Shown: in pieces, positions 26,355 to 36,510 of the stretch | Position numbering within the stretch: position 1 is the first letter of the stretch | Layout: every line of letters begins with the position of its first letter | Source: Candidatus Ideonella esbjergensis | Lineage (GTDB): Bacteria > Pseudomonadota > Gammaproteobacteria > Burkholderiales > Burkholderiaceae_C | Assembly (NCBI GenBank): GCA_016710065.1 | Contig: JADJLP010000015.1 | Location: 372,001-436,000 of the forward strand | Length of the DNA: 64,000 bases | Direction of reading: 5' to 3' | The notes under the pieces: generated by a model | Seen by the model: the letters and a program-made list of their open reading frames with translations, nothing else | Databases searched by the model: none | Told to the model about the DNA's origin: nothing | Translations under genes and position numbers: made by a program

Positions 26355-26921
26355 TCAGTCTGCGTCGTCCTCTGGTTCGCCGGACAAACTCTCCAACACG
26401 CGCCGGCCCTCCGGCCAGTCGCCCAGGCCCGATTCGCCGTTGATGTGGCCCAGCGGGCCGATGTCCAGCGCGGTGGCGCCCCAGTCGGCCGCCATTTGTT
26501 CGGCTCGCGCTGGCGCGCAGAAGGGGTCGTCGCTGCTGATCAACGCGATGGTGGGAAAAGGCAGCGGCCTGCGCACGATGGGCGCCCAGCCGGCAATCTG
26601 CGGTGGCGTGTCAGCGCGCTCCACATCGGGCGGCGCCACCAGCAGCGCACCAATCACCCGCCGGCTGTGCTTGGAATGCGCGGCCCAGGCCGCCACCAGT
26701 TGGCACCCCAGGCTGTGCGCCACCAGCACCGCTGGGCTCGGGCTGGCGAGCAGGGCTTCTTCCAGTTGCATCATCCAGTCGCCCCGCTTGGGCCAAGCCC
26801 AGTCGTGCTGTTGCACGCGGGTGTCGCCGTGCAGCGCCTCCCAGCGGCTTTGCCAATGGTCGGGGCCCGAGTTCTGCCAGCCGGGCAGCAACAGGACGCG
26901 GGGGCTTGTGGGGTCTGTCAT
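26355..26921 (-). CDS. RBBP9/YdeN family alpha/beta hydrolase
   Basis: The 188-residue protein shows the compact serine-hydrolase fold of the family: VLLLPGWQNSGPDHWQSRWE at the start, the nucleophile elbow VAHSLGCQLV (about 70-79, Ser in HSLG), aspartate in ISSDDPFC and histidine in GHINGESGLGDWPEG. The natural substrate is unknown. It lies 18 bases upstream of parB on the same strand; such hydrolases are common in parAB regions of this group. The start is the ATG at 26921. Confidence 0.88.
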   Translation of the reverse strand: MTDPTSPRVLLLPGWQNSGPDHWQSRWEALHGDTRVQQHDWAWPKRGDWMMQLEEALLASPSPAVLVAHSLGCQLVAAWAAHSKHSRRVIGALLVAPPDVERADTPPQIAGWAPIVRRPLPFPTIALISSDDPFCAPARAEQMAADWGATALDIGPLGHINGESGLGDWPEGRRVLESLSGEPEDDAD

Positions 26922-26998
26922 GGGTGTGTGAGGGGCTTGGCTTATGCTTGCGGATCCACCCCGATTCTTGCGCACGCACCGCTGAAAGAGCCCCGCCC

Positions 26999-27940
26999 AT
27001 GACACACAAGGTATTCGTTGACGGCCAGGAGGGCACCACCGGCCTGCGCATCCATGAAGTGCTGGCCCAGCGCCAGGACATCGAGGTGCTGCGGATCGAT
27101 GCCGACAAGCGCAAGGACAGCGCCGAGCGTGCCCGCTTGCTCAACGCCTCCGACGTCGCCTTTCTGTGCCTGCCCGACGCCGCCTCGCGCGAAGCCGCCA
27201 GCCTGATCACGAATCCGAACACCTGCCTGATCGACGCCAGCACCGCCCACCGCACCGTGCCAGGCTGGACCTACGGCATGCCCGAACTGGCCCCCGGCCA
27301 GCGCAACGCCATCCGTGCCGCCAAGCGCATCGCCAACCCGGGCTGCCATGCCAGCGCCTTCATCCTGCTGCTGCGCCCGCTGGTGGACGCGGGCCTGGTG
27401 CCTGCCGACGCGCTGATCTCGGCCACCTCCATCACCGGCTATTCGGGTGGCGGCAAGAAGATGATCGAACAGTACGAAGCTGGCGGCGACCCGCGTCTGT
27501 CCGCCCCCCGCCCGTATGCCCTGGGTCTTGCCCACAAGCATCTGCCCGAAATGCGAGCGCTCACTGGTTTGCAGGCTGTGCCCACCTTCATGCCCATCGT
27601 GGCCAGCTTTTACAAGGGCTTGGCAGTGAGTGTGCCCTTGCATCTTTCGCAGTTGAGCGCCGGCACCCGTGGCGCCACGCTGCGCGAAGCCCTGGCCGAG
27701 CGCTATGCCGGCGAGGCCTTCATCCGCGTGATGCCGCTCTCAGACCCGGCCACGCTTGAAGACGGCTTCTTCGACGTGCAGGCCTGCAACGACACCAACC
27801 GGGCCGACCTGTTCGTGTTCGCCAGCGACACCCAGGCCATCCTGATGGCCCGACTCGACAACCTGGGCAAGGGCGCCAGCGGCGCGGCCGTGCAGGCCAT
27901 GAATGTGCACCTGGGTTTGCCGGAGTCGCAAGGGCTCTGA
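26999..27940 (+). CDS. argC: N-acetyl-gamma-glutamyl-phosphate reductase, type 2 ArgC
   Basis: ArgC reduces N-acetylglutamyl phosphate to the semialdehyde with NADPH in arginine synthesis. The 313-residue length and the opening KVFVDGQEGTTGLRIHEVL mark the shorter type 2 class. The active-site cysteine is in RIANPGCHASAFILLLRPL (about residue 117), followed by SITGYSGGGKKMIEQYE and the LAHKHLPEM substrate loop. It is transcribed against its neighbours and splits the parA-parB neighbourhood. Confidence 0.96.
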   Translation: MTHKVFVDGQEGTTGLRIHEVLAQRQDIEVLRIDADKRKDSAERARLLNASDVAFLCLPDAASREAASLITNPNTCLIDASTAHRTVPGWTYGMPELAPGQRNAIRAAKRIANPGCHASAFILLLRPLVDAGLVPADALISATSITGYSGGGKKMIEQYEAGGDPRLSAPRPYALGLAHKHLPEMRALTGLQAVPTFMPIVASFYKGLAVSVPLHLSQLSAGTRGATLREALAERYAGEAFIRVMPLSDPATLEDGFFDVQACNDTNRADLFVFASDTQAILMARLDNLGKGASGAAVQAMNVHLGLPESQGL

Positions 27941-27979
27941 CACCCTGGCTGGCTCACACACACGCCAGGCAGGCGCCGC

Positions 27980-29578
27980 TCAGGGCCCATTCAGGCGCGG
28001 CGTCAGGATCAGGCTTTCGCGCTCCGGGCCCCGCAGCAGTCGCGCCACTTGGCCGCCATGAACCGACATGGCGCGGGCATGGGCGCTGGAGATGGCCGGG
28101 TTGCAACTGCCGTTGGTCAGGTTGTAGAGCGCGGCGCTCAGCTGGTTTTCGGCCACATCGCCCAGGGCGTGGCTGTAGTCGTCAGTAGCCTTGCAGGTAG
28201 CGCTCATGCCATCGGCATAGTCGCCATAGCCTTTGGCGTTGACGCCTTGGAACTCGATCGGGAAGTACGAAATGCCGCAATTGTCCTCAGCAGCGAAGCC
28301 GTAGGGCTTGCCACAGGTGGTGCCGCCGATCAGGCGCACGTCCACGTCCACACCGCGCAGGCCATTGATGACAGCTTCACTGGCCGAGCAGGTGTCAGCG
28401 CTGGTCAACACGGCCACCCGCCCCATGTTCAGGGTAGGCAAGGGCACGGTCCGCGTCGGGTTGAAGTTCGCATCAAAGTAGAACGAGGTGCTGAAGAACG
28501 GTGTGGCTGATTTGGCGGTGTCCGCCGCACGCTTGTTGTTGTACTGGAGTTGATCGAAAACCTTGCCATTGGTGCGTGCGTTGCCCGCAATCATGTAGGC
28601 CAGCTGGCTGGCCACATACAGGTAGCCACCACCGTTGTAGCGCATGTCCAGCACCAACTCATCCACCGCCGCAGCCTGGAGCTGGGTGAAGGCCGTGATC
28701 AGGTCGGCTTCGGCCGTGCCCATATGGGCGTTGAAGACGATGTACCCCACCTTCTTGCCGCCCACGTCCAGCACCTTGAACAAGGGGACTGGATGCTGGG
28801 TGACGGTGGCACCAGCCAAGACTGCGCTGCGGGTGTTGAACACGAGCTGGTGACTGTTCATGTCACTTGGGTACAGGCGGGCATAGAGTGCCGACCGGCT
28901 CGTGAGGCTGTCCACCTGAACGCCATCCACAGACACCAGCGCATCGCCCCGCTGCAAACCGGCGGCTGCGGCGGGCGAGCCTGCTTCGACATAGGCAACC
29001 TTTACGCCCCACGGCGCTGCGGATGGGACTGTGCTCCATCCAATGCCGTAGTCGAAGGACTGCCCCGACTGCGACAGGTCATTCCATGCCTTGGTGGGGT
29101 AGGTGAAGCTGAACTGGTCGCGCCGCTTGCCGCTGGCCGTGAGCGCGGGCGTTGTCAGGGCCTGGAAGTACTTGCTCAGCGAGCCAGGGACATCCGCCAG
29201 GTTGCTGTAAGTGCTGGCGTCGGCACTCACAGCCGGCATCTCGCCGTACCAGAGGTAGGCCTGGTTCATGTACGAATACAGCCAGGCCTTTTCATGGGCG
29301 AGCGAGCCCACCGTGGTGGGGGCGGTGGCGTCGCCCCGGTACGGATTGGTGGGGGCGCAGGCCTGTGGTGTGGCAGTCACCTGCACCGGCGGCGGGGTGC
29401 CCGAGCCGGGGTCGGGTGGGAAGGGCGATGAACCTGCATCGCCACCTCCGCCACAAGCCCCCAGGCCGGTGGCGAGAGCCAGGATCAGGGCCGCGCGCCG
29501 GACAAGGGCGGGCAGTGAGGTCTGGGCGGCTGGCGCATGCGCTGACGCAGACCCATGCCCAAAAGGCGGTGTGTTCAT
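27980..29578 (-). CDS. S41 family peptidase, exported lipoprotein
   Basis: The 532-residue protein has a lipoprotein signal (ALATGLGACGGGGD), a Pro/Gly-rich linker, a helical bundle, a PDZ domain (about 190-240, VEAGSPAAAAGLQRGDALVSVDG) and a C-terminal-processing-protease domain. The catalytic serine is in TSADTCSASEAVING and the lysine in GGTTCGKPYGF. Such proteins cleave periplasmic substrates from the C-terminal side. An in-sequence run of glycines after the lipid cysteine is a common spacer. It lies downstream of parA on the same strand, 120 bases away. Confidence 0.92.
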   Translation of the reverse strand: MNTPPFGHGSASAHAPAAQTSLPALVRRAALILALATGLGACGGGGDAGSSPFPPDPGSGTPPPVQVTATPQACAPTNPYRGDATAPTTVGSLAHEKAWLYSYMNQAYLWYGEMPAVSADASTYSNLADVPGSLSKYFQALTTPALTASGKRRDQFSFTYPTKAWNDLSQSGQSFDYGIGWSTVPSAAPWGVKVAYVEAGSPAAAAGLQRGDALVSVDGVQVDSLTSRSALYARLYPSDMNSHQLVFNTRSAVLAGATVTQHPVPLFKVLDVGGKKVGYIVFNAHMGTAEADLITAFTQLQAAAVDELVLDMRYNGGGYLYVASQLAYMIAGNARTNGKVFDQLQYNNKRAADTAKSATPFFSTSFYFDANFNPTRTVPLPTLNMGRVAVLTSADTCSASEAVINGLRGVDVDVRLIGGTTCGKPYGFAAEDNCGISYFPIEFQGVNAKGYGDYADGMSATCKATDDYSHALGDVAENQLSAALYNLTNGSCNPAISSAHARAMSVHGGQVARLLRGPERESLILTPRLNGP

Positions 29579-29698
29579 ACAGAAGGCTCCCTGGAATCTC
29601 TTTTTGGAAGCCGAATTCTCACCCTGCCAGCACCGGCCGGGCCTGCGTCAAACCCGGTGTTTTCCTTAAGCGCCGGCGAGCGCTGCCCCCGTGCAGGC

Positions 29699-30481
29699 TC
29701 AGGTGGTGACGGCCCCGCTGCCCAGGCGCTGCACCATCTCGCGCGCAAACTCCACAAAGGCCACGGCCCCTCTGGAGGCTGGGTCAAACACCACCCCGGG
29801 AAGGCCGTAGCTGGGTGCCTCGGCCAGGCGCACGTTGCGCGGGATGACGGTGTTGAACACCTTGTCGCCAAAGTGCGCCTTGAGCTGCTCGCTCACTTGG
29901 GTCTGCAGTGTGATGCGCGGGTCGAACATCACCCGCAGCAGACCAATGATCTCCAGGTCTTTGTTGAGGTTGGCGTGCACCTGCTTGATGGTGTTGACCA
30001 GGTCGGTCAGGCCTTCGAGCGCGAAGTACTCGCACTGCATGGGCACGATCACGCCGTGCGCGCTGCACAAACCGTTGAGGGTGAGCAGGCTGAGCGAGGG
30101 CGGGCAGTCGATCAGCACGAAGTCGTAGTCGGGTTCGGCCACTTTCAGCGCCCGGCGAAGACGCCCGTTGCGGTGATCCAGGCCCACCAGTTCCACCTCG
30201 GCACCGGCCAGTTCGCGGTTGGCGCCCAGCACGTCGTAGCCGGCCTTTTCAGCGCGCACCCGCGCTTCGGCCACGCTGGCCGATTCGAGCAGTACGTCGT
30301 AGACGTTGGTTTCGAGCTTGCGCTTGTCCACGCCTGAGCCCATGGTGGCATTGCCCTGCGGGTCGAGATCCACCAGCAGCACGCGCTGGCCCACCTTGGC
30401 CAGGCCGGCGGCCAGGTTCACGCAGGTGGTCGTCTTGCCGACGCCGCCTTTCTGGTTGGCAATGCAGAAGATGCGGGACAT
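29699..30481 (-). CDS. parA: Chromosome-partitioning ATPase ParA (Soj)
   Basis: ParA forms ATP-dependent dimers on nucleoid DNA and moves ParB-parS complexes. The 260-residue product has the deviant Walker A KGGVGKTTT (about 11-19), LLVDLDPQGNATMGSG (Walker A'), and VLIDCPPSLSLLTLNGL (Walker B). The length and absence of a helix-turn-helix extension mark the chromosomal Soj type. It follows rsmG and lysE-like genes on the same strand; parB is separated from it by three genes. Confidence 0.97.
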   Translation of the reverse strand: MSRIFCIANQKGGVGKTTTCVNLAAGLAKVGQRVLLVDLDPQGNATMGSGVDKRKLETNVYDVLLESASVAEARVRAEKAGYDVLGANRELAGAEVELVGLDHRNGRLRRALKVAEPDYDFVLIDCPPSLSLLTLNGLCSAHGVIVPMQCEYFALEGLTDLVNTIKQVHANLNKDLEIIGLLRVMFDPRITLQTQVSEQLKAHFGDKVFNTVIPRNVRLAEAPSYGLPGVVFDPASRGAVAFVEFAREMVQRLGSGAVTT

Positions 30482-30693
30482 GGTGGTGGGTGTGTCTCTG
30501 GTGGAATCTTGGCCGGTTCAGCCGAGCTGAAAGCCCTGGCGGCGAAGCGGCAATTGTCGCTGCTGTGCTGGCATGGACACAGAGGGTCTGTGGGCAATCG
30601 AGGATGCGCGCGCCACAGGTGGTTGGCGGTGCTGAGCAACCCTCTGTTGTCATGGCCGCGCATGCGGGCGTTCATGGCCAGTCCGCGAGAGAC

Positions 30694-30720
30694 TGGATTC
30701 CCGCCTTCGCGGGAATGACG
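30694..30720. repeat. Dispersed palindromic repeat, copy 3 (single half)
   Basis: A single hairpin half, GGATTCCCGCCTTCGCGGGA with flanking bases to 30720, lies between the LysE gene and parA. It has the same core as the paired copies elsewhere. Confidence 0.85.
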
Positions 30721-30722
30721 AA

Positions 30723-31358
30723 TCAATCGCGCAACAAGCGCCAGCCAAAACCGATCAAGAACACGCCCGCCAGCCGTTCCAGCGCCTTGGCCAGGCGTTG
30801 ATGCGCCCTCACCTGCTGCGCCACGGCGTTGGCCATGGCGCACAGCGTGAGGCAGTACACCGCCGTGATGCCCGCGATGGTCAGCGCCATCACCGCGAAG
30901 GTGGGCAGGCCTTGGTGGTGGGCCGGGTCTATGAACAGCGGGAAGAAGGCCATGTAGAAGATGATGGCCTTGGGGTTGAGCAGCGTGATGAGGAAGGCTT
31001 GGCGCGCGTAATGGCCAGGCTCGATGCGCACCGGCTGGGCAAATTCACCCGCCTTGGAGAGCAGCAGCTTGAAGCCAATCCAGGCCAGGTAGGCGGCACC
31101 CACCCAGCGCACCATGTTGAACACCGCCGGGTAGGCCGCCAGCAAGGCTGCCACACCGGCCACCGCCAGCCACAGCAGCACTTGGTCACCCAGGATCAAG
31201 CCCAGCGTGGCCGCCGCACCGGCCCGAAAGCCGCCCTTGCCAGTGGACGTGAGCAGCGCAAAGGTGCCCGGCCCCGGCAGCGCCAGGAACAGCAGGATGG
31301 CGGCGCAATAAGTTCCGTAGTCGGCAATGCCCATAAAGGGACCGAAGAATGCGGTCAT
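30723..31358 (-). CDS. LysE family amino-acid exporter
   Basis: The 211-residue membrane protein has the RhtB/LysE layout with about six hydrophobic segments: LLFLALPGPGTFALLTSTGKGG near the start carries the family proline-glycine motif, and ITLLNPKAIIFYMAFFPLFID is the conserved mid-protein signature. Members export amino acids or homoserine lactones by proton antiport; the substrate is unknown. It lies between parA and rsmG in one direction. The ATG at 31358 gives the usual length. Confidence 0.92.
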   Translation of the reverse strand: MTAFFGPFMGIADYGTYCAAILLFLALPGPGTFALLTSTGKGGFRAGAAATLGLILGDQVLLWLAVAGVAALLAAYPAVFNMVRWVGAAYLAWIGFKLLLSKAGEFAQPVRIEPGHYARQAFLITLLNPKAIIFYMAFFPLFIDPAHHQGLPTFAVMALTIAGITAVYCLTLCAMANAVAQQVRAHQRLAKALERLAGVFLIGFGWRLLRD

Positions 31359-31446
31359 GGCGGAAGTCTCACTGTGGACAAAGCTGTGGATCAGGCCCTG
31401 AACAACCTCTGTATGGGTGGTGTGCAAGCTGTGGGCCGTGCGCCCA

Positions 31447-32151
31447 TCATGCCGCAGGCGCGTGCCGCAACCACACCACGCAGCGCTGTGCGTCCAGACC
31501 CGGCACGGTGAGCGGTTCCACGTGGAACATCTGCACATCGGTGGGAACAGCCGCGCGCTCTTCGTCAGAGAGCTTGGCCTTCATGGCCGCCCACAGGCCG
31601 CCGGGTGCCAGGCGCTCGCGGGTCAAGCTCACGAAATCGAGCAGCGAGGCAAACGCGCGGGAGGTGACGATGTGGAAGGCCGGTGTCGTCATCTCCTCCA
31701 CACGCTGGTGAGTGGCCGTGAGGTTGCGCAGGCCCAGTTCGACACCCACCTGTCGGATGAAGGCGGCCTTCTTGCCCACCGTGTCCACACAGGTCACGGC
31801 CCACTCTGGGTGGGTGATGGCCAGCACAACGCCAGGCAGACCGGCGCCACTGCCCACGTCCAGCAGGCGCAGACTGGGCTGGCCATCAGCGCCCTGCCCC
31901 ACCACGCCCGATCGGGCCAGTTCGGCGGCCGCCCGTGCCAGGGGTGTCACCACGGCCAGACAGTCCAGCAGATGCTGGGTCAGCATCTCGTTCGGGTCGC
32001 GCACTGCTGTCAAGTTGTAGGTTTTGTTCCAGCGCGAGATCAGGTCTAGGTAACTCAACAGCCGGGAGATCTGCTCGTCGGGCAGCGACAGCCCCAGGGC
32101 GTGCAGGCCGACCGACAAGCCGGCGCGTTGTGGATGGTCTTCTGAGCTCAT
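31447..32151 (-). CDS. rsmG: 16S rRNA 7-methylguanosine (G527) methyltransferase RsmG
   Basis: RsmG methylates N7 of G527 in 16S rRNA. The 234-residue product has SRWNKTYNLTAVRDPNEMLTQHLLD, the SAM-binding LLDVGSGAGLPGVVLA (about 95-110), VDTVGKKAAFIRQV and TSRAFASLLDFV, all characteristic. The C-terminal coding part contains a parS-like palindrome at 31514. It lies 44 bases after mnmG, the common mnmG-rsmG-parA order. Confidence 0.96.
   Translation of the reverse strand: MSSEDHPQRAGLSVGLHALGLSLPDEQISRLLSYLDLISRWNKTYNLTAVRDPNEMLTQHLLDCLAVVTPLARAAAELARSGVVGQGADGQPSLRLLDVGSGAGLPGVVLAITHPEWAVTCVDTVGKKAAFIRQVGVELGLRNLTATHQRVEEMTTPAFHIVTSRAFASLLDFVSLTRERLAPGGLWAAMKAKLSDEERAAVPTDVQMFHVEPLTVPGLDAQRCVVWLRHAPAA
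31514..31529. promoter_or_regulatory. parS: parS-like site 1 (within rsmG)
   Basis: GGTTCCACGTGGAACA is palindromic in its inner 14 bases and differs from the consensus TGTTTCACGTGAAACA at three positions, two of them a compensating symmetric change. ParB is encoded 5 kb away. Confidence 0.75.
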
Positions 32152-32195
32152 TCGGTAGGCGTGTTGTTTTGGGCGCTCGGCAAGCCAACGGCCGT

Positions 32196-34190
<1,995 letters not shown>

Positions 34191-34351
34191 GGGTGCCGTT
34201 CTGCAAAGCTGAGCGCCCGACGAGCGCCAGGCAAAAGATGAAAGGGGTTGCAGCAGGGCCGGCGGCGCATGTGCAGGGCACTGATTTTAGGCGGCCCCCC
34301 TGGCGTCCGTCTGCGCGAATTTGCCGCCCCATGACGCCAGCAGGGCGCGGC

Positions 34352-34367
34352 GGTTTCACGTGGAACA
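34352..34367. promoter_or_regulatory. parS: parS-like site 4 (between mnmG and the cysteine-cluster gene)
   Basis: GGTTTCACGTGGAACA matches the parS consensus at 14 of 16 positions. It is the only one of the four outside a coding region, and sits directly before the YkgJ-type gene start. Confidence 0.8.
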
Positions 34368-34379
34368 ATGCCCACTGCC

Positions 34380-34646
34380 ATGAACTGCCGCCCCCACTGC
34401 GCCGCCTGCTGCATCGCCCCCTCGATCAGCTCACCCATACCAGGCATGCCGCAAGGCAAGGCCGCTGGCGAGCGCTGCGTGCAACTCGACGGCGAGGACC
34501 GCTGCCTGATCTTTGCCGATCCGCGCCGCCCGTCAGTGTGCGGCTCGCTGCAACCCTCGCCCGACATGTGCGGCCATGACCGTGGCCAGGCGATGCGGCG
34601 GCTGAGCCAGCTGGAGCGCCAGACCGCCCCTACACTGCGGCCATGA
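34380..34646 (+). CDS. YkgJ family cysteine-cluster protein
   Basis: The 88-residue product opens MNCRPHCAACCIAPSISSP, with further cysteines in GERCVQL, DRCLIF, SVCGSL and DMCGHD. This is the YkgJ-type pattern of conserved cysteines thought to bind zinc or an iron-sulfur cluster; function is unknown. An alternative ATG at 34368 adds four residues. Its stop overlaps the Crp/Fnr gene start (ATGA), so the two are co-translated. Confidence 0.85.
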   Translation: MNCRPHCAACCIAPSISSPIPGMPQGKAAGERCVQLDGEDRCLIFADPRRPSVCGSLQPSPDMCGHDRGQAMRRLSQLERQTAPTLRP

Positions 34647-35341
34647 ACTCTGCCCCCGATGCCAACGCCGCAACACCCGAGTTCATCCGCCACACGGACG
34701 CGCTGTACCCAGCCATCGCCGCCTTGCCCGCCCCCCTGCGCGTGGGCGTGCTGACCAGTCAGGCCACCCACCTGCACGTGCCCGCCGGCGCGCGCCTGTT
34801 CGAGCAAGGCGCGCCATGCCAGGGCTTTCCGCTGGTGCTGAACGGTGAAGTGCGCGTGGCACGCGGCACGGCGGGGGGCCGTTCGCTGGAGCTGTACCGG
34901 GTGACACAGGGTGAGATGTGTGTAGCCTCCACCTCCAGTCTGTTCGGCCAGAGCCTGCTGGTGGCCCACGGCGTGGCGGCGCAGGACACCGAACTGGTGG
35001 TGATCTCACCGGTCGGCTTTGAGCACTGGGTGGCCGACCCAGACTTTCGCCGCCATGTGTTCGGCATCTTTGCCGACCGCCTGGCGGACCTGATGGCCCT
35101 GGCTGAGGCCGTGGCCTTTCAGCGGCTGGACCAGCGCCTGGCTGGTTGCCTACTGGGCCGGGGCGCCGTCATCGCCACCACCCACCAGAGCCTGGCCGAC
35201 GAGCTTGGCACGGTGCGCGAAATCGTCACCCGGCTGCTCAAACGCTTCGAGCGCGCCGGCTGGCTACGGCTGGGGCGCGAGCGAATTGAACTGCTGGACG
35301 CCGCCGCCTTGCGGCAGGTGGCCGCCGGCCACGAGTCCTGA
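34643..35341 (+). CDS. Crp/Fnr family transcriptional regulator
   Basis: The 232-residue protein has an N-terminal cyclic-nucleotide-like beta-roll (about 35-140; LFEQGAPCQGFPLVLNGEVRV) and a C-terminal Crp helix-turn-helix (about 170-215; HQSLADELGTVREIVTRLLKRFERAG). The Fnr iron-sulfur cysteines are absent at the N-terminus. It probably controls the following YgaP-like gene, because a perfect palindrome sits in the gap between them. It is coupled by ATGA to the upstream cysteine-cluster gene. The signal it senses is not readable; redox or nitrosative stress is a guess from family habits. Confidence 0.9.
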   Translation: MNSAPDANAATPEFIRHTDALYPAIAALPAPLRVGVLTSQATHLHVPAGARLFEQGAPCQGFPLVLNGEVRVARGTAGGRSLELYRVTQGEMCVASTSSLFGQSLLVAHGVAAQDTELVVISPVGFEHWVADPDFRRHVFGIFADRLADLMALAEAVAFQRLDQRLAGCLLGRGAVIATTHQSLADELGTVREIVTRLLKRFERAGWLRLGRERIELLDAAALRQVAAGHES

Positions 35342-35380
35342 GCAGGGCGCACTCCCGCCGTACCCCTGCGTTCGACCTGA

Positions 35381-35394
35381 GTGACCCGGGTCAC
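35381..35394. promoter_or_regulatory. Candidate Crp/Fnr operator palindrome
   Basis: GTGACCCGGGTCAC is a perfect 14-base palindrome about 75 bases upstream of the YgaP-like start and 40 after the regulator gene. The half-site GTGAC resembles Crp/Fnr half-sites, but the spacing is tighter than the usual 22-base CRP box. Confidence 0.6.
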
Positions 35395-35468
35395 AGACGG
35401 CCTCACACTGCGGACGCACCATGTGCACCAGCCCGCACTGGGTTCCACAACGCTAGAAGGAGTTCTTC

Positions 35469-35663
35469 ATGAAGATCAATGTTGGCGGCATCGACCGCAT
35501 CGCCCGCATCGTCGTCGGCCTGCTGCTGCTCGCCCTCACCCTCACCGGTACCATCGGCGCCTGGGGCTGGATCGGCATCGTGCCCTTGGCCACTGGCCTG
35601 ACCCGCTTCTGCCCGCTCTACCCCATGCTGGGCATGTCCACCTGCCCGATGGAAAAGAAGTAA
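35469..35663 (+). CDS. DUF2892 (YgaP-like) inner-membrane protein
   Basis: The 64-residue product opens MKINVGGIDRIARIVVGLLL and has two transmembrane segments with a GIVPLATGLTRFCPLYPMLG turn, the DUF2892 signature also found at the C-terminus of YgaP rhodaneses. Cysteines in RFCPLY and STCPME are conserved in the family. AGAAGGAG precedes the ATG. The partner Crp/Fnr gene upstream suggests control by that regulator. Confidence 0.92.
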   Translation: MKINVGGIDRIARIVVGLLLLALTLTGTIGAWGWIGIVPLATGLTRFCPLYPMLGMSTCPMEKK

Positions 35664-36259
35664 GCATACGCTCTTGTGCCAATGGTTGACTTCATTGGCA
35701 CTGGCGCAGTCGGCATGCCCTGCCCGCAGGAAGGCAGGCACGGCACCGGCCAAGGCCTCGCACCGGCAATCGGTGCGAGGTGGCACGCTCGGCCAAGTTG
35801 CGCGATGACTTCGATGAAGGCCACTTCTCCGTCGACCCTCAATCCCAACAACGCCTCTGCTTAGGTCTGAACCAGACCATCAAGACGAAGCCACCGCACT
35901 GCTCAGGGACACCCCTGAACCAGGCCTGTTCTGACAGCGTCTGTCCACTCTGCCCGTGCTGCCACCCGCCTCTGCTGAGGGCCGCCTTCGGCCGGACGGC
36001 TTCGGTGCGCGAAACGGGCATTGACGGTTGACCCCTCGAAGAAAAGCAGGGTGCCGGCAGCGATGACCGTCGCCAGCACCCCAAAGATCAACTGGCCCAG
36101 GCGGGTGGGCTGCATCACCTGGATGCCGCGCAGCCAAGACTGTTGCCAGCTGAGGAGGGTTTAGTGTCGAAGGTACTCTATGCGGAAAGGCTCAGTCGAT
36201 GCCGGCCAGCCAGGCCTTAGGTGCAACGCGCTTGCACTGAGCCCGACAACGGCTGAGTT
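35664..36259. other. Structured non-coding gap with two perfect hairpins
   Basis: About 600 bases without a convincing gene. Perfect hairpins are GTGCCAATG / CATTGGCAC (35676-35701, 8-base loop) and CCTCGCACCG / CGGTGCGAGG (35756-35780, 5-base loop); neither has a T run. The right part is less GC-rich. One weak minus-strand frame (listed separately) is the only coding possibility. Confidence 0.6.
35903..36118 (-). CDS. Possible small membrane protein or gene remnant
   Basis: The frame opens MMQPTRLGQLIFGVLATVIA and continues as one hydrophobic helix (about residues 8-28), then becomes basic and disordered, as if the original sequence were lost by frameshift. No clear ribosome site is visible. 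It may be the 5' fragment of a decayed gene or a chance frame. Confidence 0.25.
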   Translation of the reverse strand: MMQPTRLGQLIFGVLATVIAAGTLLFFEGSTVNARFAHRSRPAEGGPQQRRVAARAEWTDAVRTGLVQGCP

Positions 36260-36409
36260 TTACCAAGTTCCCTTGGGTCCGCAGTAGTCGAGAGCGCCGC
36301 CACAGACTTTGCGCAACTCCGCATCCGTAAGCTCAGGAAGCGCAGGGGCAATTGCTTCGCTGCGGGCACGAACAACGGTGCGAATCAAGGAAATGAGGGC
36401 TTGCTTCAT
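36260..36409 (-). CDS. Double-glycine-leader micropeptide (49 residues), possible signal or bacteriocin precursor
   Basis: An AGGAG site lies seven bases before the ATG. The product ends its leader with LTDAELRKVCGG, fitting the double-glycine leader pattern (L at -12, E-L at -8/-7, V at -4, GG at the end) cut by C39-peptidase exporters. The predicted mature part is ALDYCGPKGTW, 11 residues with one cysteine. It is downstream of, and on the same strand as, a LuxR-type regulator; a lux-box-like palindrome lies between them. No C39 exporter is in the window. A biosynthetic or signalling role is inference. Confidence 0.7.
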   Translation of the reverse strand: MKQALISLIRTVVRARSEAIAPALPELTDAELRKVCGGALDYCGPKGTW

Positions 36410-36480
36410 GATGACTCCTAGTGGGCAACGTGCTTCTGCACGCTTGATGTCATTGAAGCAGGCCCCCCCCATACTTGACA

Positions 36481-36496
36481 CTGTCAACTCTGACAG
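36481..36496. promoter_or_regulatory. lux-box-like palindrome upstream of the micropeptide gene
   Basis: CTGTCAACTCTGACAG is a near-perfect palindrome with CTG-N10-CAG spacing, the LuxR-box pattern. It is centred about 79 bases before the peptide ATG, leaving room for a -10 like TTCAAT (36457-36452, minus strand). Confidence 0.6.
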
Positions 36497-36510
36497 GGCG
36501 GGCTCGGAGG

